From assembly GCA_963811635.1 (NCBI GenBank), contig CAWESB010000018.1, positions 46,517-110,516 on the forward strand: DNA of 64,000 nt, given 5' to 3'. The DNA is from JAIBJN01 sp963811635 (GTDB lineage Bacteria; Actinomycetota; Thermoleophilia; Gaiellales; Gaiellaceae). Of the stretch, positions 34,386-43,117 are shown piece by piece. The notes below the pieces were generated by a model. The model was not told where the DNA came from and searched no databases. It saw only the letters and a list, made by a program, of their open reading frames with translations. How positions within the stretch are numbered: position 1 is the stretch's first letter; every line of letters begins with the position of its first letter. The position numbers and the translations under genes were made by a program.

Positions 34386-35675
34386 GTGGACGAGCGCGAG
34401 CGCTTCCTCATCCGCTACGCGGGCTCCTTCGCGCCGGAGCCGATCGCGCGTGCCGAGGGCGCGTGGGTCGAGACGGCCTCCGGCAAGCGAATCCTCGACT
34501 TCACGTCGGGCCAGATCTGCTCGACGCTCGGCCACAACCACCCGCGGATCGCGGCGGCCGTGCGCGCCGCGTTCGACGACGTCGTCCACCTGAACTCCTG
34601 GATGCTCTCCGAGCCGGTGCTGGCGCTCGGAGAACGGCTCGTCGGCCTCTTCCCGGCGCCGCTCGACCGCGTCCTCCTCCTGAACACCGGCACGGAGGCG
34701 AACGAGGTCGCGCTCAAGATGGCCAAGATGCACACCGGCCGCTGGGAGGTCGTCGGCCTGACGCGCAGCTTCCACGGGCTCCTCTCCGGCATCGCCTCCG
34801 TGAACTTCTCGATGGCGCACGCCGGCTACGGGCCCGTGCTCCCCGGCGCCTTCGCGATCCCCGCGCCGTACGCGTACCGCTGCCCGGTGCGCCACTGCGA
34901 CGGCGCCTGTGACTGCACGTGCCTGGAGGTCGGCTTCGAGCTCGTCGACCAGCAGTCGGTCGGGTCGCTCTGCGCCCTCGTCGCCGAGCCGGTGCTCTCG
35001 GCCGGCGGCATCATCGTCCCGCCCGACGGCTACTTCAGGCGGGTCCGCGAGCTGCTCGACGAGCGCGGGATGCTTCTGCTCCTGGACGAGGCGCAGACCG
35101 GCTTCGGGCGCCTGGGGACGATGTTCGGGTTCGAGCACGACGAGGTCGTCCCCGATCTCGTCGGCGTCTCGAAGACCCTCGGCGGCGGGCTCCCGCTCGC
35201 CGCGACGATCACGACGAGCGCGATCGAGCAGGACTGCTACGACAAGGGCTTCCTCCACGTCACGTCGCACGTCTCCGACCCGCTGCCCGCAGCGGCGGGG
35301 CTCGCCGTCCTCGACGTGATCGCCGAGGAGGGGCTGGTCGAGCGGGCTGCGGCGCGCGGCGAGTACATGCTCGCCCTCCTGCGCGAGCTCCAGACGCAGC
35401 ACGAGCCCATCGGCGACGTCCGCGGCCGTGGCCTCCTCGTCGGGCTCGAGCTGGTGGAGGACCGGGAGAGCAAGGCCCCCGCCGACGCGTTCGGCGCCGC
35501 CGTGACGCGGGAGTGCTACGAGCGCGGCCTTTCCATGAACATCGTCCGCTCGCAGGCGCACGCGAACTGCTTCCGCATCGCCCCGCCGCTGACCGTGACG
35601 GAGGCCGAGATCGACCTCGCCGTCGAGATCATGGACGCCTCCCTCCGCGCGGTGCGGGAGCCGGCCGCCGCCTAG
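34386..35675 (+). CDS. Class III PLP enzyme, 2,2-dialkylglycine decarboxylase-like
   Basis: A 429-residue fold-type I PLP enzyme. Lys263 in VSKTLGGGLPLAA binds PLP, with the Asp in LLLDEAQTGFGRLGTMF. The segments AFAIPAPYAYRCP, AEPVLSAGGIIVPPDGYF, HVSDPLPAAAGLAVLDVI and ECYERGLSMNIVRS match dialkylglycine decarboxylase much better than ornithine or acetylornithine aminotransferases; this family decarboxylates 2-aminoisobutyrate and transaminates pyruvate. A cysteine-rich loop (five Cys between 166 and 179) replaces the plain loop of the Burkholderia enzyme. It is divergent from the urate operon; a role in nitrogen recovery there is only positional inference. Confidence 0.82.
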   Translation: MDERERFLIRYAGSFAPEPIARAEGAWVETASGKRILDFTSGQICSTLGHNHPRIAAAVRAAFDDVVHLNSWMLSEPVLALGERLVGLFPAPLDRVLLLNTGTEANEVALKMAKMHTGRWEVVGLTRSFHGLLSGIASVNFSMAHAGYGPVLPGAFAIPAPYAYRCPVRHCDGACDCTCLEVGFELVDQQSVGSLCALVAEPVLSAGGIIVPPDGYFRRVRELLDERGMLLLLDEAQTGFGRLGTMFGFEHDEVVPDLVGVSKTLGGGLPLAATITTSAIEQDCYDKGFLHVTSHVSDPLPAAAGLAVLDVIAEEGLVERAAARGEYMLALLRELQTQHEPIGDVRGRGLLVGLELVEDRESKAPADAFGAAVTRECYERGLSMNIVRSQAHANCFRIAPPLTVTEAEIDLAVEIMDASLRAVREPAAA

Positions 35676-35754
35676 CGCCACTCGGGAAGTCCGCGTCTGC
35701 CGCTACGGTTAGGTGTTCCCGAAGGTTTGGGCCAACGACGAAGGGACCCTGCGG

Positions 35755-36006
35755 ATGGCTTCCAAGCGACAGACGACGATGGCCAAGATGGCGCGCGAGC
35801 GCGCTCTCCAGGAGAAGCGCCAGCGCAAGCAGGAGAAAAAGGAAGCCCGGAAGCAGGCCGCCGCGGACGAGAAGGCGGGCATCATCAGGGGCGAGGACGG
35901 GATCTCCGACGAGATTGATGGGGTCGACGGGGATGACGTGGTGAGCCCCGCGCAGGCGGACGAAGTCTCCGTTCCGGCCGACGCGGCCGAGGAAACGACG
36001 CCCTAG
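35755..36006 (+). CDS. Small charged protein with basic helical N-terminus
   Basis: An 83-residue protein starting MASKRQTTMAKMARERALQE, with a Lys/Arg/Gln-rich helix to about residue 40 and an acidic C-terminal half (GIIRGEDGISDEID, EETTP). ATG 35755 has GAAGGGA nine bases upstream; an upstream GTG at 35713 is in frame but less likely. A TACGGT box at 35704-35709 could supply a promoter with a 40-base leader. Bipolar charge suggests a nucleic-acid- or ribosome-associated protein, but no family is recognised. Confidence 0.65.
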   Translation: MASKRQTTMAKMARERALQEKRQRKQEKKEARKQAAADEKAGIIRGEDGISDEIDGVDGDDVVSPAQADEVSVPADAAEETTP

Positions 36007-36288
36007 GGCTCGTTGCTCGAGCCGCACGCGTTTCTTCACAGCTCTCCGCTCTACGGCGAGGATCGCGAGCGCCACGACCTCCACGACTGACGCGGCTCCG
36101 CCCGCGTCCCGTCGTCCTCGAGGAGGTTCTACGGGTCCGCCTAGTCCCTGACGGCCGCGGCCGCCGCGGCCCTCTGTGGACAGCCGCGCCCGCGCTGAGC
36201 AGGCCGAACGCGATCCGCTCCCCAGGCATGTCCCGCCCAAACGGCCATGTCCGGGGTCAGACCCCGGCCGTGGCCGCCGGGGACAGGG
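36007..36288. other. Intergenic region with a perfect palindrome
   Basis: No protein-like frame is convincing in these 282 bases. The region contains a 17-base palindrome at 36251-36267 (CCGGGGTC, one base, GACCCCGG), between convergent genes, which could act as a bidirectional terminator or be a dispersed palindromic repeat. The rest is ordinary GC-rich sequence. Confidence 0.45.
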
Positions 36289-37623
36289 CTAGTCGGCGAG
36301 GAAGCGGGCCGCCTGGACGCGCTGCGCAGCGGCGATCTCGCGCTCATCGGCGCGGGCAAGGCGGCCTTCGAGGACGGCGGCCTCGCCGCCGACGTAGACG
36401 CGCTCGGCGCGGTGGGGGCCGGAGAGGACGAGCGCCGCGACCGGGTCGTCGGCGCCGCCGAACTCGAGGCCGTCCATGCTCCAGACGGCGAAGTCGGCGC
36501 ACTTCCCCGGTTCGAGCGAGCCGAGGTCCCTGCGGCCGAGCACCTGCGCCCCGCCGCGGGTTCCGAGCCAGAGCGCCTCGCGAACCGTCATCGCCTCCGG
36601 GCCGTTGCGGCCGCGGGCGACGAGGAGCGCCTGCTTCACGTCGGCCACGAGGTCGCTGCGTTCGTTCGAGGCCGAGCCGTCGACCCCGAGGCCCACCGGC
36701 ACGCCCGCGTCGATCATCGCCCGCACGGGCGCGACGCCCGCGCCCAGCCTGAGGTTGGACGTGGGGCAGTGCGCGACGCCGGTCCCCGCCGCGCCGAAGG
36801 CCCGCACGTCCTCCGGGGAGAGGTGCACGCAATGCGCGCACCAGACGTCGCCCGCGAGCCAGCCGACCTGCTCCAGGTACTCGACCGGCCGACAGCCGAA
36901 GAGCCCCCTGCAGTACTCCTCCTCCTCGACGGTCTCCGCCAGGTGCGTGTGCAGCCGCAGCTCCAGCTTGCGGGCGAGGGCCGCGGACTCCGTCATCAGC
37001 CGCTTGGAGACCGAGAAGGGCGAGCAGGGCGCGACCGCGATCTGCGTCCACGCGCCGGGCCCGGGCTCGTGGAGCGCGAAGAGGCCCTCCGTGTCCGCAA
37101 GGACGGCATCCATGTCCTCGACGAGGTCGTCGGGAGGGAGCCCGCCCTCGGACTCGCCGACGTCCATCGACCCGCGCGAGGCGACGAGGCGCACGCCGAG
37201 CTCCCGCGCCGCCTGGATCTCGGCCTCGACGAGGCCGGTGCGCCCCGGCGGGAAGACGTAGTGGTGGTCGAAGACCGTCGTGCACCCGCCGAGCGCCAGC
37301 TCGGCAAGCCCGGTGCGCGCGGCCGCATACTCCGCCTCGGCGTCGATGCGGCTCCAGAGCGGGTAGAGCGCCTTCAGCCACGCGAAGAGGTCGGCCTCCT
37401 GCGCCCGGGTACGCGTCAGCGTCTGGTACAGGTGGTGGTGCGTGTTGACGAGCCCCGGCGTGACGAGCGCGCCCCCGAGGTTCTCGAAGTGCTCCGCGAA
37501 GGGCGGGGCGCCCTCGCCCACCTCGACGACGAAGCCGTCCTCCGCCAGGATCCAGGCGCCGTCGATCTCGGTGCCCGCATCGTCCATGGTGACGACGTAG
37601 GCGTTCGAAAACAGCGTCCGCAC
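36289..37623 (-). CDS. 8-oxoguanine deaminase
   Basis: A 444-residue amidohydrolase that deaminates 8-oxoguanine to urate. The signature NTHHHLYQTLTRTRAQEADL with His62 and His64, followed by FAWLKALYPLWSRID, is diagnostic of the 8-oxoguanine deaminase group. HTHLAET, WCAHCVHLS and GVDGSASNERSD supply the remaining metal and catalytic residues. The product feeds directly into the uricase pathway encoded 2 kb away. Start GTG 37623 has no clear ribosome-binding site. It is divergent from ppc with 20 bases between starts. Confidence 0.92.
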   Translation of the reverse strand: MRTLFSNAYVVTMDDAGTEIDGAWILAEDGFVVEVGEGAPPFAEHFENLGGALVTPGLVNTHHHLYQTLTRTRAQEADLFAWLKALYPLWSRIDAEAEYAAARTGLAELALGGCTTVFDHHYVFPPGRTGLVEAEIQAARELGVRLVASRGSMDVGESEGGLPPDDLVEDMDAVLADTEGLFALHEPGPGAWTQIAVAPCSPFSVSKRLMTESAALARKLELRLHTHLAETVEEEEYCRGLFGCRPVEYLEQVGWLAGDVWCAHCVHLSPEDVRAFGAAGTGVAHCPTSNLRLGAGVAPVRAMIDAGVPVGLGVDGSASNERSDLVADVKQALLVARGRNGPEAMTVREALWLGTRGGAQVLGRRDLGSLEPGKCADFAVWSMDGLEFGGADDPVAALVLSGPHRAERVYVGGEAAVLEGRLARADEREIAAAQRVQAARFLAD

Positions 37624-37629
37624 GGCGCG

Positions 37630-37635
37630 TAATCT
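37630..37635 (+). promoter_or_regulatory. Leaderless-type -10 box (TAATCT) for ppc
   Basis: TAATCT lies eight bases before ATG 37644 in the 20-base gap from the divergent deaminase gene; there is no ribosome-binding sequence. Confidence 0.5.
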
Positions 37636-37643
37636 CTCACGTC

Positions 37644-40109
37644 ATGGCGACCGACGCGCCGCTCCGCCGGGACGTCCGCCTCCTCGGCGACCTGCTCGGG
37701 CGCGTGATGGTCGAGCAGGAGGGGGAGGAGCTGCTCGCGCGCGAGGAGGAGATCCGGCGGGTCTCCCGGCGTGCACGCGAGACCGGCGACCCGGACGTGC
37801 GGGCCGAGCTGGCGCGCGCCGTAGGGGAGCTCGACCTCGACCAGCAGACGAAGATCCTGCGCGCCTTCACGCTCTTCTTCCAGCTGGCGAACATCGCGGA
37901 GCAGCAGCACCGCATCCGCCGCCGACGCGACGTCGAGCGCGAGGACGGCGTCCCGCGGGAATCGCTGGCGGACGCCTTCCGCCGCCTGCGAGAGGCCGGG
38001 GTCGGCGACGAAGCGCTGCGCGCGGCCGCGGAGCACGTCTCGCTCGAGCTCGTCCTCACGGCCCACCCGACCGAGGCGACGCGCCGGACGATCCTCCAGG
38101 CGCAGGCGCGCCTCGGCGCGCTCCTGGCGGACCTGGACGCGGGCGAGTGGATCGAGGACGCCGCCGCCGAGGAGATCACCGTCCTCTGGCAGACCGACGA
38201 GGTGCGCCCCCAGCGTCCGCGCGTCGTGGACGAGATCCGCCACGGCCTCTGGTTCTTCGAGCAGAGCCTGCTCGACGCCGCCGAGGAGCTCGTCGCCGCC
38301 TACGGCGAGGCGATTCCGGGCGCGCCGCTGCCGCTCGCCTTCGGGAGTTGGATCGGCGGCGACATGGACGGCAACCCGAACGCGGGCCCGGCCACGATCC
38401 GCGAGGCGCTGGAGCGTGGGCGCATGCTGGCGCTGGCCCGCTATCGGGCCGAGGTCCGCGGGCTGGCGGCCGCGCTCGGCCTGACGACGTCGCTCGTGGA
38501 CGTCTCGCCGGAGCTCCTGGAGTCGATCGCGCGCGACGAGCGCGAGCTCCCGAGCTATGCAGAGCAGATCGGTGAGCAAAACCGCGACGAGCCGTACCGG
38601 CGCAAGCTCTCCTTCGTCTGGTGGCGGCTGGGGAACGACGGCTACGGGCGCGCCGAGGAGCTGCGGGCGGACATCGAGGTCCTCGAGCGGAGCCTGCGCG
38701 CCCACGGCGGCGCCCGCATAGCGGACGGGCGCCTCGCCGACCTGCGTCGGCGGGTCGAGCTCTTCGGCTTCCACGTCGCCAAGCTCGACGTCCGCTTCCA
38801 CGCGGCCGAGCTCGGAGAGAAGACGCCGCGCGTGCGCGAGTCGCTCGCTGCCGTCGCGGAGGCGCAGGGACGGTTCGGTGAGGGAGCCGTCGACTCGGTG
38901 GTCGTGTCCGGGACGGAATCGGCCGCCGACGTGCTCACCGTCGTCGACCTCGCCGCGGAAGCCGGCGCGCGCGTCTCGCCGGTGCCGCTGTTCGAGACGA
39001 TCCGCGACCTCGACGCGGCGCCCGCGATCGTCGAGTCCCTGCTCGACGAGCCCCGCTTCGCCCGCGTGGTCGAGGAGCGCGGGCGGCGGCTCGAGGTCAT
39101 GGTCGGCTATTCGGACTCCGGCAAGGACGGCGGCTACCTCACGGCGCAGTGGGAGATCTTCCGGGCGCAGGAGCGTCTCGCCTCCCTCGCCGCCGAGCGG
39201 GAGGTCGAGCTGACGATCTTCCACGGACGCGGCGGCAGCACCGGCCGCGGCGGCGGGCCGACCCACGCCGCCATCCTCGCCCAGCCCGCCGGCCACCCGC
39301 CCGGCCGCCTCAAGCTCACCGAGCAGGGCGAGACGGTCTCCTTCAAGTACGGCCTGCCCGGGCTCGCCTACCGGAACCTGGAGGCCGCCCTCGCCGCGAC
39401 GCTCCTCTCCGCGTTCCCGGAGGTCGCGGGCTCGCGCCCGCCCGACGGCGCCCGCGAGACGCTGGAGGCGCTGTCTGCCTCGGCCTTCGAGGCCTATCGC
39501 GGCCTCGTCTGGGAGGACGAGCGCTTCGTCGAGTTCTTCCGGCAGTTCACGCCGATCGAGGAGCTCGCCCTCCTCGAGATCGGCTCACGCCCGGCGCGCC
39601 GCCCCGAGGGCGGGGAGCTCCTCAGCTCCCTCCGCGCCATTCCCTGGATCTTCGCCTGGACGCAGAACCGCTGCATCCTGCCCGCCTGGTTCGGCTGCGG
39701 GACCGCCTTCGCCGGGGCCGACGTCGCCGAGCTGCGCCGCCTCTACCGCGGCTGGGCGTTCTTCCGCTCCCTCGTCGAGAACCTCGAGATGACGCTCGCC
39801 AAGTCGAGCCTGGAGATCGCCGCGGGCTACCTCGACCTGGTCGGCGACGCGAGCCTGTACGAGCCCATCCGCGCCGAGCACGAGCGCACGGTCGCCTCCG
39901 TCCTCGAGATCGTCGAGGCGCAGGAGCTGCTCCACCGCCATCCGGTCGTCCAGCGCTCCATCCGGCTCCGGAACCCCTACGTCGACCCGATGAACGCCAT
40001 CCAGGTCGAGCTCCTCCGCCGCTGGCGCGAGACAGGCGACGAGGAGGTCAAGCGCCCGCTCCTCCGCTCGATCGCCGGCATCGCCGCAGCCCTCCGCAAC
40101 ACCGGCTAG
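37644..40109 (+). CDS. ppc: Phosphoenolpyruvate carboxylase
   Basis: An 821-residue enzyme that adds bicarbonate to PEP to form oxaloacetate, refilling the TCA cycle. The catalytic His141 is in LVLTAHPTEATRRTI; GYSDSGKDGGYLTAQW and FHGRGGSTGRGGGPTHAAIL are the other two signature regions, and the C-terminus ends in the conserved RNTG. It is slightly shorter than the 880-930 residues of many bacterial PEPCs, mainly in the N-terminal region, as in other actinobacteria. There is no phosphorylation motif of plant type. Monocistronic, with an inverted-repeat element just after the stop. Confidence 0.96.
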   Translation: MATDAPLRRDVRLLGDLLGRVMVEQEGEELLAREEEIRRVSRRARETGDPDVRAELARAVGELDLDQQTKILRAFTLFFQLANIAEQQHRIRRRRDVEREDGVPRESLADAFRRLREAGVGDEALRAAAEHVSLELVLTAHPTEATRRTILQAQARLGALLADLDAGEWIEDAAAEEITVLWQTDEVRPQRPRVVDEIRHGLWFFEQSLLDAAEELVAAYGEAIPGAPLPLAFGSWIGGDMDGNPNAGPATIREALERGRMLALARYRAEVRGLAAALGLTTSLVDVSPELLESIARDERELPSYAEQIGEQNRDEPYRRKLSFVWWRLGNDGYGRAEELRADIEVLERSLRAHGGARIADGRLADLRRRVELFGFHVAKLDVRFHAAELGEKTPRVRESLAAVAEAQGRFGEGAVDSVVVSGTESAADVLTVVDLAAEAGARVSPVPLFETIRDLDAAPAIVESLLDEPRFARVVEERGRRLEVMVGYSDSGKDGGYLTAQWEIFRAQERLASLAAEREVELTIFHGRGGSTGRGGGPTHAAILAQPAGHPPGRLKLTEQGETVSFKYGLPGLAYRNLEAALAATLLSAFPEVAGSRPPDGARETLEALSASAFEAYRGLVWEDERFVEFFRQFTPIEELALLEIGSRPARRPEGGELLSSLRAIPWIFAWTQNRCILPAWFGCGTAFAGADVAELRRLYRGWAFFRSLVENLEMTLAKSSLEIAAGYLDLVGDASLYEPIRAEHERTVASVLEIVEAQELLHRHPVVQRSIRLRNPYVDPMNAIQVELLRRWRETGDEEVKRPLLRSIAGIAAALRNTG

Positions 40110-40115
40110 CCCGGG

Positions 40116-40212
40116 CCTTGTGTTCCACGCGCACAAGTGCGGCTCCGGCGGTCCGACACGACAGCCCGCGAAAGGGACACGGCCGCAAGGCTTGTGCCTG
40201 TGAAACACAAGG
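40116..40212. repeat. 22-base inverted repeat pair after ppc
   Basis: The left arm, 40116-40137, begins CCTTGTGTTCCAC; the right arm, 40191-40212, ends GAAACACAAGG and is its reverse complement at 19 of 22 positions. Each arm also contains CTTGTG/CACAAG or a similar self-complementary piece. The 53 bases between are non-coding. A related pair occurs at 26792 and 27086. It may serve as a terminator between convergent genes or be a miniature inverted-repeat element. Confidence 0.6.
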
Positions 40213-40231
40213 AAGGGCGTACGGGCGCGGG

Positions 40232-41270
40232 CTACCAGCGGGAGAGCGCCTCGCCGACCTCTTCGAGGCTCGCGAGGCTGTGGCCGCTCGCGAAGACGTC
40301 GACGTAGGGCAGCGCCGCCTGCATGCCGCGGGCGAGCGGCTCGTAGGCGGGGTCCTCCTGGAGCGGGTTGAGCCAGACGACGCGGTAGGCGAGGCGCGAG
40401 AGGCGCGCCATCTGCTCGGCCAGGAGGGCGGGGTCGCCGACCTCGAGGCCGTCGGAGCAGAGGACGACGACCGCACCGCGGGCGAGCCCGCTGTGGCCGT
40501 ACTCGTCGAGGAAGCGCTTGAGCGAGTCGCCGATGCGCGTGCCGCCGTCCCAGTCGAGCACCTCGGCGGCGGCGCGGCTGAGCGCCTCGTCCGGGTCGGA
40601 GCCCTCGAGCTGGCGGGTGACCCGGGTCAGCCGCGTGCCGAAGCAGAACGCCTCCCAGCGCTTGTCGGAGCGAAGCGCCGCGTGCGCGAACATGACGAGC
40701 GCCCGCGAGTAGGCGTCCATCGAGCCGGAGACGTCGAGCAGGAGGATGAGGCGCCGCGGCGCGCCTGCGCCGCCGCTGCCAGACGCGGTCGAGCGGCTCG
40801 CCCGCGGTGCGGAACGACCGGCGCAGCGTCCGCCTCAGGTCGGGGGTGCCCTTGCGCGCGGTCTCCCGGCGACGCGTCCGGCGCTGCGGCACGGCGAGCT
40901 CGATGCGGCTCATCAGCTCGGCGAGCTGCGAGAGCTCCTCACGCGAGCAGCGCGAGAAGCTCTTCTCCTTCAGGAGCTCCACCGCGCTCGCGAGGCCGAC
41001 GTCCGCCTCGGCCTCGGCCTGCACCCGGATCCGGATCGGCGGCCCCTGCGAGGGCGTGGGCGGGCCGAAGAACAGCCCGAAGAGGGCGTCGTAGACGTCG
41101 ATCTGCTCCGGCCGGGAGAGCAGCGTCGCGCGCCCGGCCCAGTAGAGCTCGCCGGGGGGCAGGAGGGCGGCCGCGCGGGCGAAGGAGGCGACCCGGTCGG
41201 GGCCGACGGGCAGGCCGGCGTCGCGCAGCGCCCGCCCGAAGCGGACGAGCGTCTCGACGGCCTCAGCCAT
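40232..41270 (-). CDS. coxE: CoxE-like VWA-domain protein (frameshifted)
   Basis: About 346 codons. The N-terminal half (from ATG 41270) reads VRFGRALRDAGLPVGPDRVA and SRPEQIDVYDALFGLFFGPP, typical of CoxE. The VWA domain follows a frame change near 40770: LILLLDVSGSMDAYSRALVM gives the MIDAS DxSxS, then DWDGGTRIGDSLKRFLDEYG. The span is one base too long for one frame. CoxE with CoxD acts in building the Mo-S-Cu active site of CO dehydrogenase in Oligotropha. Its start overlaps the coxD stop, so coxD-coxE form one operon divergent from coxMSL. Confidence 0.85.
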
Positions 41271-42132
41271 CGACGAGGTCGGGCCAGGCCGCCTCGACCC
41301 GGGCCTGGTCCTCGCGGTTCTTCACGGCGGCGCCCAGCGTCTCGTGCGCGGCGTCGCCGTTGACGGCCGTCGCGCCTAGGAGCGACAGGGCCTGTGCCCA
41401 GTCGATCGACTCCGCGGCGCCGGGCCGCTTGACGAGGTCGAGCGCGCGCAGGCGGGAGACCGTCTCGGCCACCGAGCGGGCCAGCGGCTCCTCCACGTCC
41501 GGCGCGCGCAGGCGGATGATCTCGGCCTCGCGCGCGACGTCCGGGAAGTCGATCCAGTGGTAGAGGCAGCGGCGCTTGAGCGCGTCGTGGAGCTCGCGCG
41601 TGCGGTTCGAGGTGATCACGACCGCGGGAGGCTCGGGGGCCGCGATCGTCCCCAGCTCCGGCACGGTCACGGTGAAGTCGGAGAGCACCTCGAGGAGGAA
41701 CGCCTCGAACTCGTCGTCCGCGCGGTCGAGCTCGTCGACGAGCAGCACCGCGCCGGCCCCGGATCGGATCGCCCGGAGCAAGGGCCGCTCGACGAGGAAC
41801 TCAGGCCCGTAGAGCTCGGAGACGCGCTCGCCGACGGCGACCTCGCCCTCCTGGAGCGCGCGGGCGTACAGGAGCTGACGCGCGTAGTCCCACTCGTAGA
41901 GCGCCTGCGACGCATCGATGCCCTCGTAGCACTGGAGGCGGATCAGATCGGCGCCGAGGATGCGTGCCAGCGTCTTCCCGACCTCGGTCTTCCCGACCCC
42001 GGCCTCGCCCTCGAGGAGCAGCGGCCTCCCCATGGAGACGGCCAGGAAGATCGCGGTCGCAAGCCCGCGGTCCGGGAGGTACGACTCCTCCCGCAGGGCC
42101 CGCTCGACGTCGGCCACAGATCCGAAGCGCAC
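41263..42132 (-). CDS. coxD: CoxD-like MoxR AAA+ ATPase
   Basis: A 289-residue AAA+ ATPase of the MoxR group. Walker A is LLEGEAGVGKTEVGKTLA, Walker B is GAVLLVDELDRADDEFEAFL, and sensor 1 is AVVITSNRTRELHDALKRRC. CoxD remodels apo-CO dehydrogenase to sulfurate the molybdenum centre. GTG 42132 lies six bases from TACGCT on the minus strand. It is divergent from coxM and overlaps coxE by eight bases, the usual chaperone-like ATPase plus VWA pair. Confidence 0.9.
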   Translation of the reverse strand: MRFGSVADVERALREESYLPDRGLATAIFLAVSMGRPLLLEGEAGVGKTEVGKTLARILGADLIRLQCYEGIDASQALYEWDYARQLLYARALQEGEVAVGERVSELYGPEFLVERPLLRAIRSGAGAVLLVDELDRADDEFEAFLLEVLSDFTVTVPELGTIAAPEPPAVVITSNRTRELHDALKRRCLYHWIDFPDVAREAEIIRLRAPDVEEPLARSVAETVSRLRALDLVKRPGAAESIDWAQALSLLGATAVNGDAAHETLGAAVKNREDQARVEAAWPDLVDG

Positions 42133-42138
42133 GTCCCA

Positions 42139-42144
42139 AGCGTA
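42139..42144 (-). promoter_or_regulatory. Leaderless-type -10 box (TACGCT) for coxD-coxE
   Basis: On the minus strand TACGCT lies six bases before GTG 42132, with no ribosome-binding sequence. Confidence 0.5.
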
Positions 42145-42243
42145 ACGGGAGATACGAATGGTAATTGCAGGGAGCCGCCGAGTATTGTTGCCTAGGCACG
42201 AACCGGTCGGTCTCGGGAGTTTCCGGAAGGAGGCGCCAACCGT
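42145..42243 (+). promoter_or_regulatory. Upstream region of the form I CO dehydrogenase operon
   Basis: The gap between divergent coxD and coxM is relatively A/T-rich (about 42150-42190). TATTGT at 42183-42188 is a candidate -10 box, giving a leader of about 50 bases. Unlike the leaderless genes, coxM has a strong GGAAGGAGG at 42225-42233, ten bases before ATG 42244. No -35 box at standard spacing is evident, so an activator site may be present. Confidence 0.45.
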
Positions 42244-43107
42244 ATGTATCCCGCCAGGTTCGAGTACTACGTTCCGGCCAGCCTCGACGAGGCGTTCGAG
42301 ATCCTGGAGCGCTACGGGGACGAGGCCAAGGTGCTGGCGGGCGGGCAGAGCCTGATCCCGCTGATGAAGCTTCGCTTCGCCTCGCCCCGCGCCCTCGTCG
42401 ACATCAACCGCCTCGAGGGGCTCGACTCGATCGAGCAGAACGGCGCGCTGTCGATCGGCGCGCTCGTGCGGCACAAGGACTGCGAGCGTTCTGACGCGCT
42501 CGCCGGGCGATACGGCGTCCTCGGCGACGCCGCGCCCCAGATCTCCGACCCGATCGTGCGGAACCGCGGCACGGTCGTCGGCTCGCTCACCCACGCGGAC
42601 CCGCAGGGCGACTGGGGCTCGGCGCTGCTCGCGGCCGGCGCCCACCTCGAGGTCGTCTCCTCGGGCGGGTCGCGCACGATCCCGCTCGACGAGCTCTTCC
42701 AGGGCCCGTTCACCACGAGCCTGCAGCCGAACGAGATCGCGACCTCGGTGCAGGTCCCGGATCCCGGCGCCAACGCCGGCGGCACGTACCTGAAGCTCGA
42801 GCGGAAGGTCGGTGACTTCGCCACCGTCGGCGTCGCCGTGCATCTCTCGCTCGACGGCGGCAAGGTCGGCCGCGCGGGGATCGCGCTCACGGGCGTCGGC
42901 CCCCGCAACATGCACGCCGAGAGCGCCGAGCAGGCGCTCGCCGGCGCCGAGCTGAACGACGACACGATCACCGAGGCGGCCCGGCTGGCCGCCGAGGATG
43001 CGCAGCCGCGGAGCGACAATCGCGGGAGCGCCGACTACAAGCGGAGCGTCGTCCGCGTCTTCACGGAGCGAGGGCTCCGCAAGGCGGCCGAGACGGCGGC
43101 CGCGTGA
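42244..43107 (+). CDS. coxM: Form I CO dehydrogenase medium (FAD) subunit
   Basis: A 287-residue FAD-binding subunit that passes electrons from the iron-sulfur clusters to the quinone pool or another acceptor. The FAD motifs are AKVLAGGQSLIPLMKLR (the AGGxS loop) and RNRGTVVGSLTHADPQGDWG (the TIGG-type loop, here TVVGS). The C-terminal domain ends RSVVRVFTERGLRKA. It is first in the order M-S-L, the arrangement of true form I coxMSL operons. A strong ribosome-binding site precedes ATG 42244. Confidence 0.94.
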   Translation: MYPARFEYYVPASLDEAFEILERYGDEAKVLAGGQSLIPLMKLRFASPRALVDINRLEGLDSIEQNGALSIGALVRHKDCERSDALAGRYGVLGDAAPQISDPIVRNRGTVVGSLTHADPQGDWGSALLAAGAHLEVVSSGGSRTIPLDELFQGPFTTSLQPNEIATSVQVPDPGANAGGTYLKLERKVGDFATVGVAVHLSLDGGKVGRAGIALTGVGPRNMHAESAEQALAGAELNDDTITEAARLAAEDAQPRSDNRGSADYKRSVVRVFTERGLRKAAETAAA

Positions 43108-43117
43108 GGAGGGGACG

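Noticed and set aside
40116..40212. Inverted repeat as ends of an insertion sequence
   Set aside because: The 53 bases between the arms cannot encode a transposase, and no target duplication is evident; kept only as a repeat.
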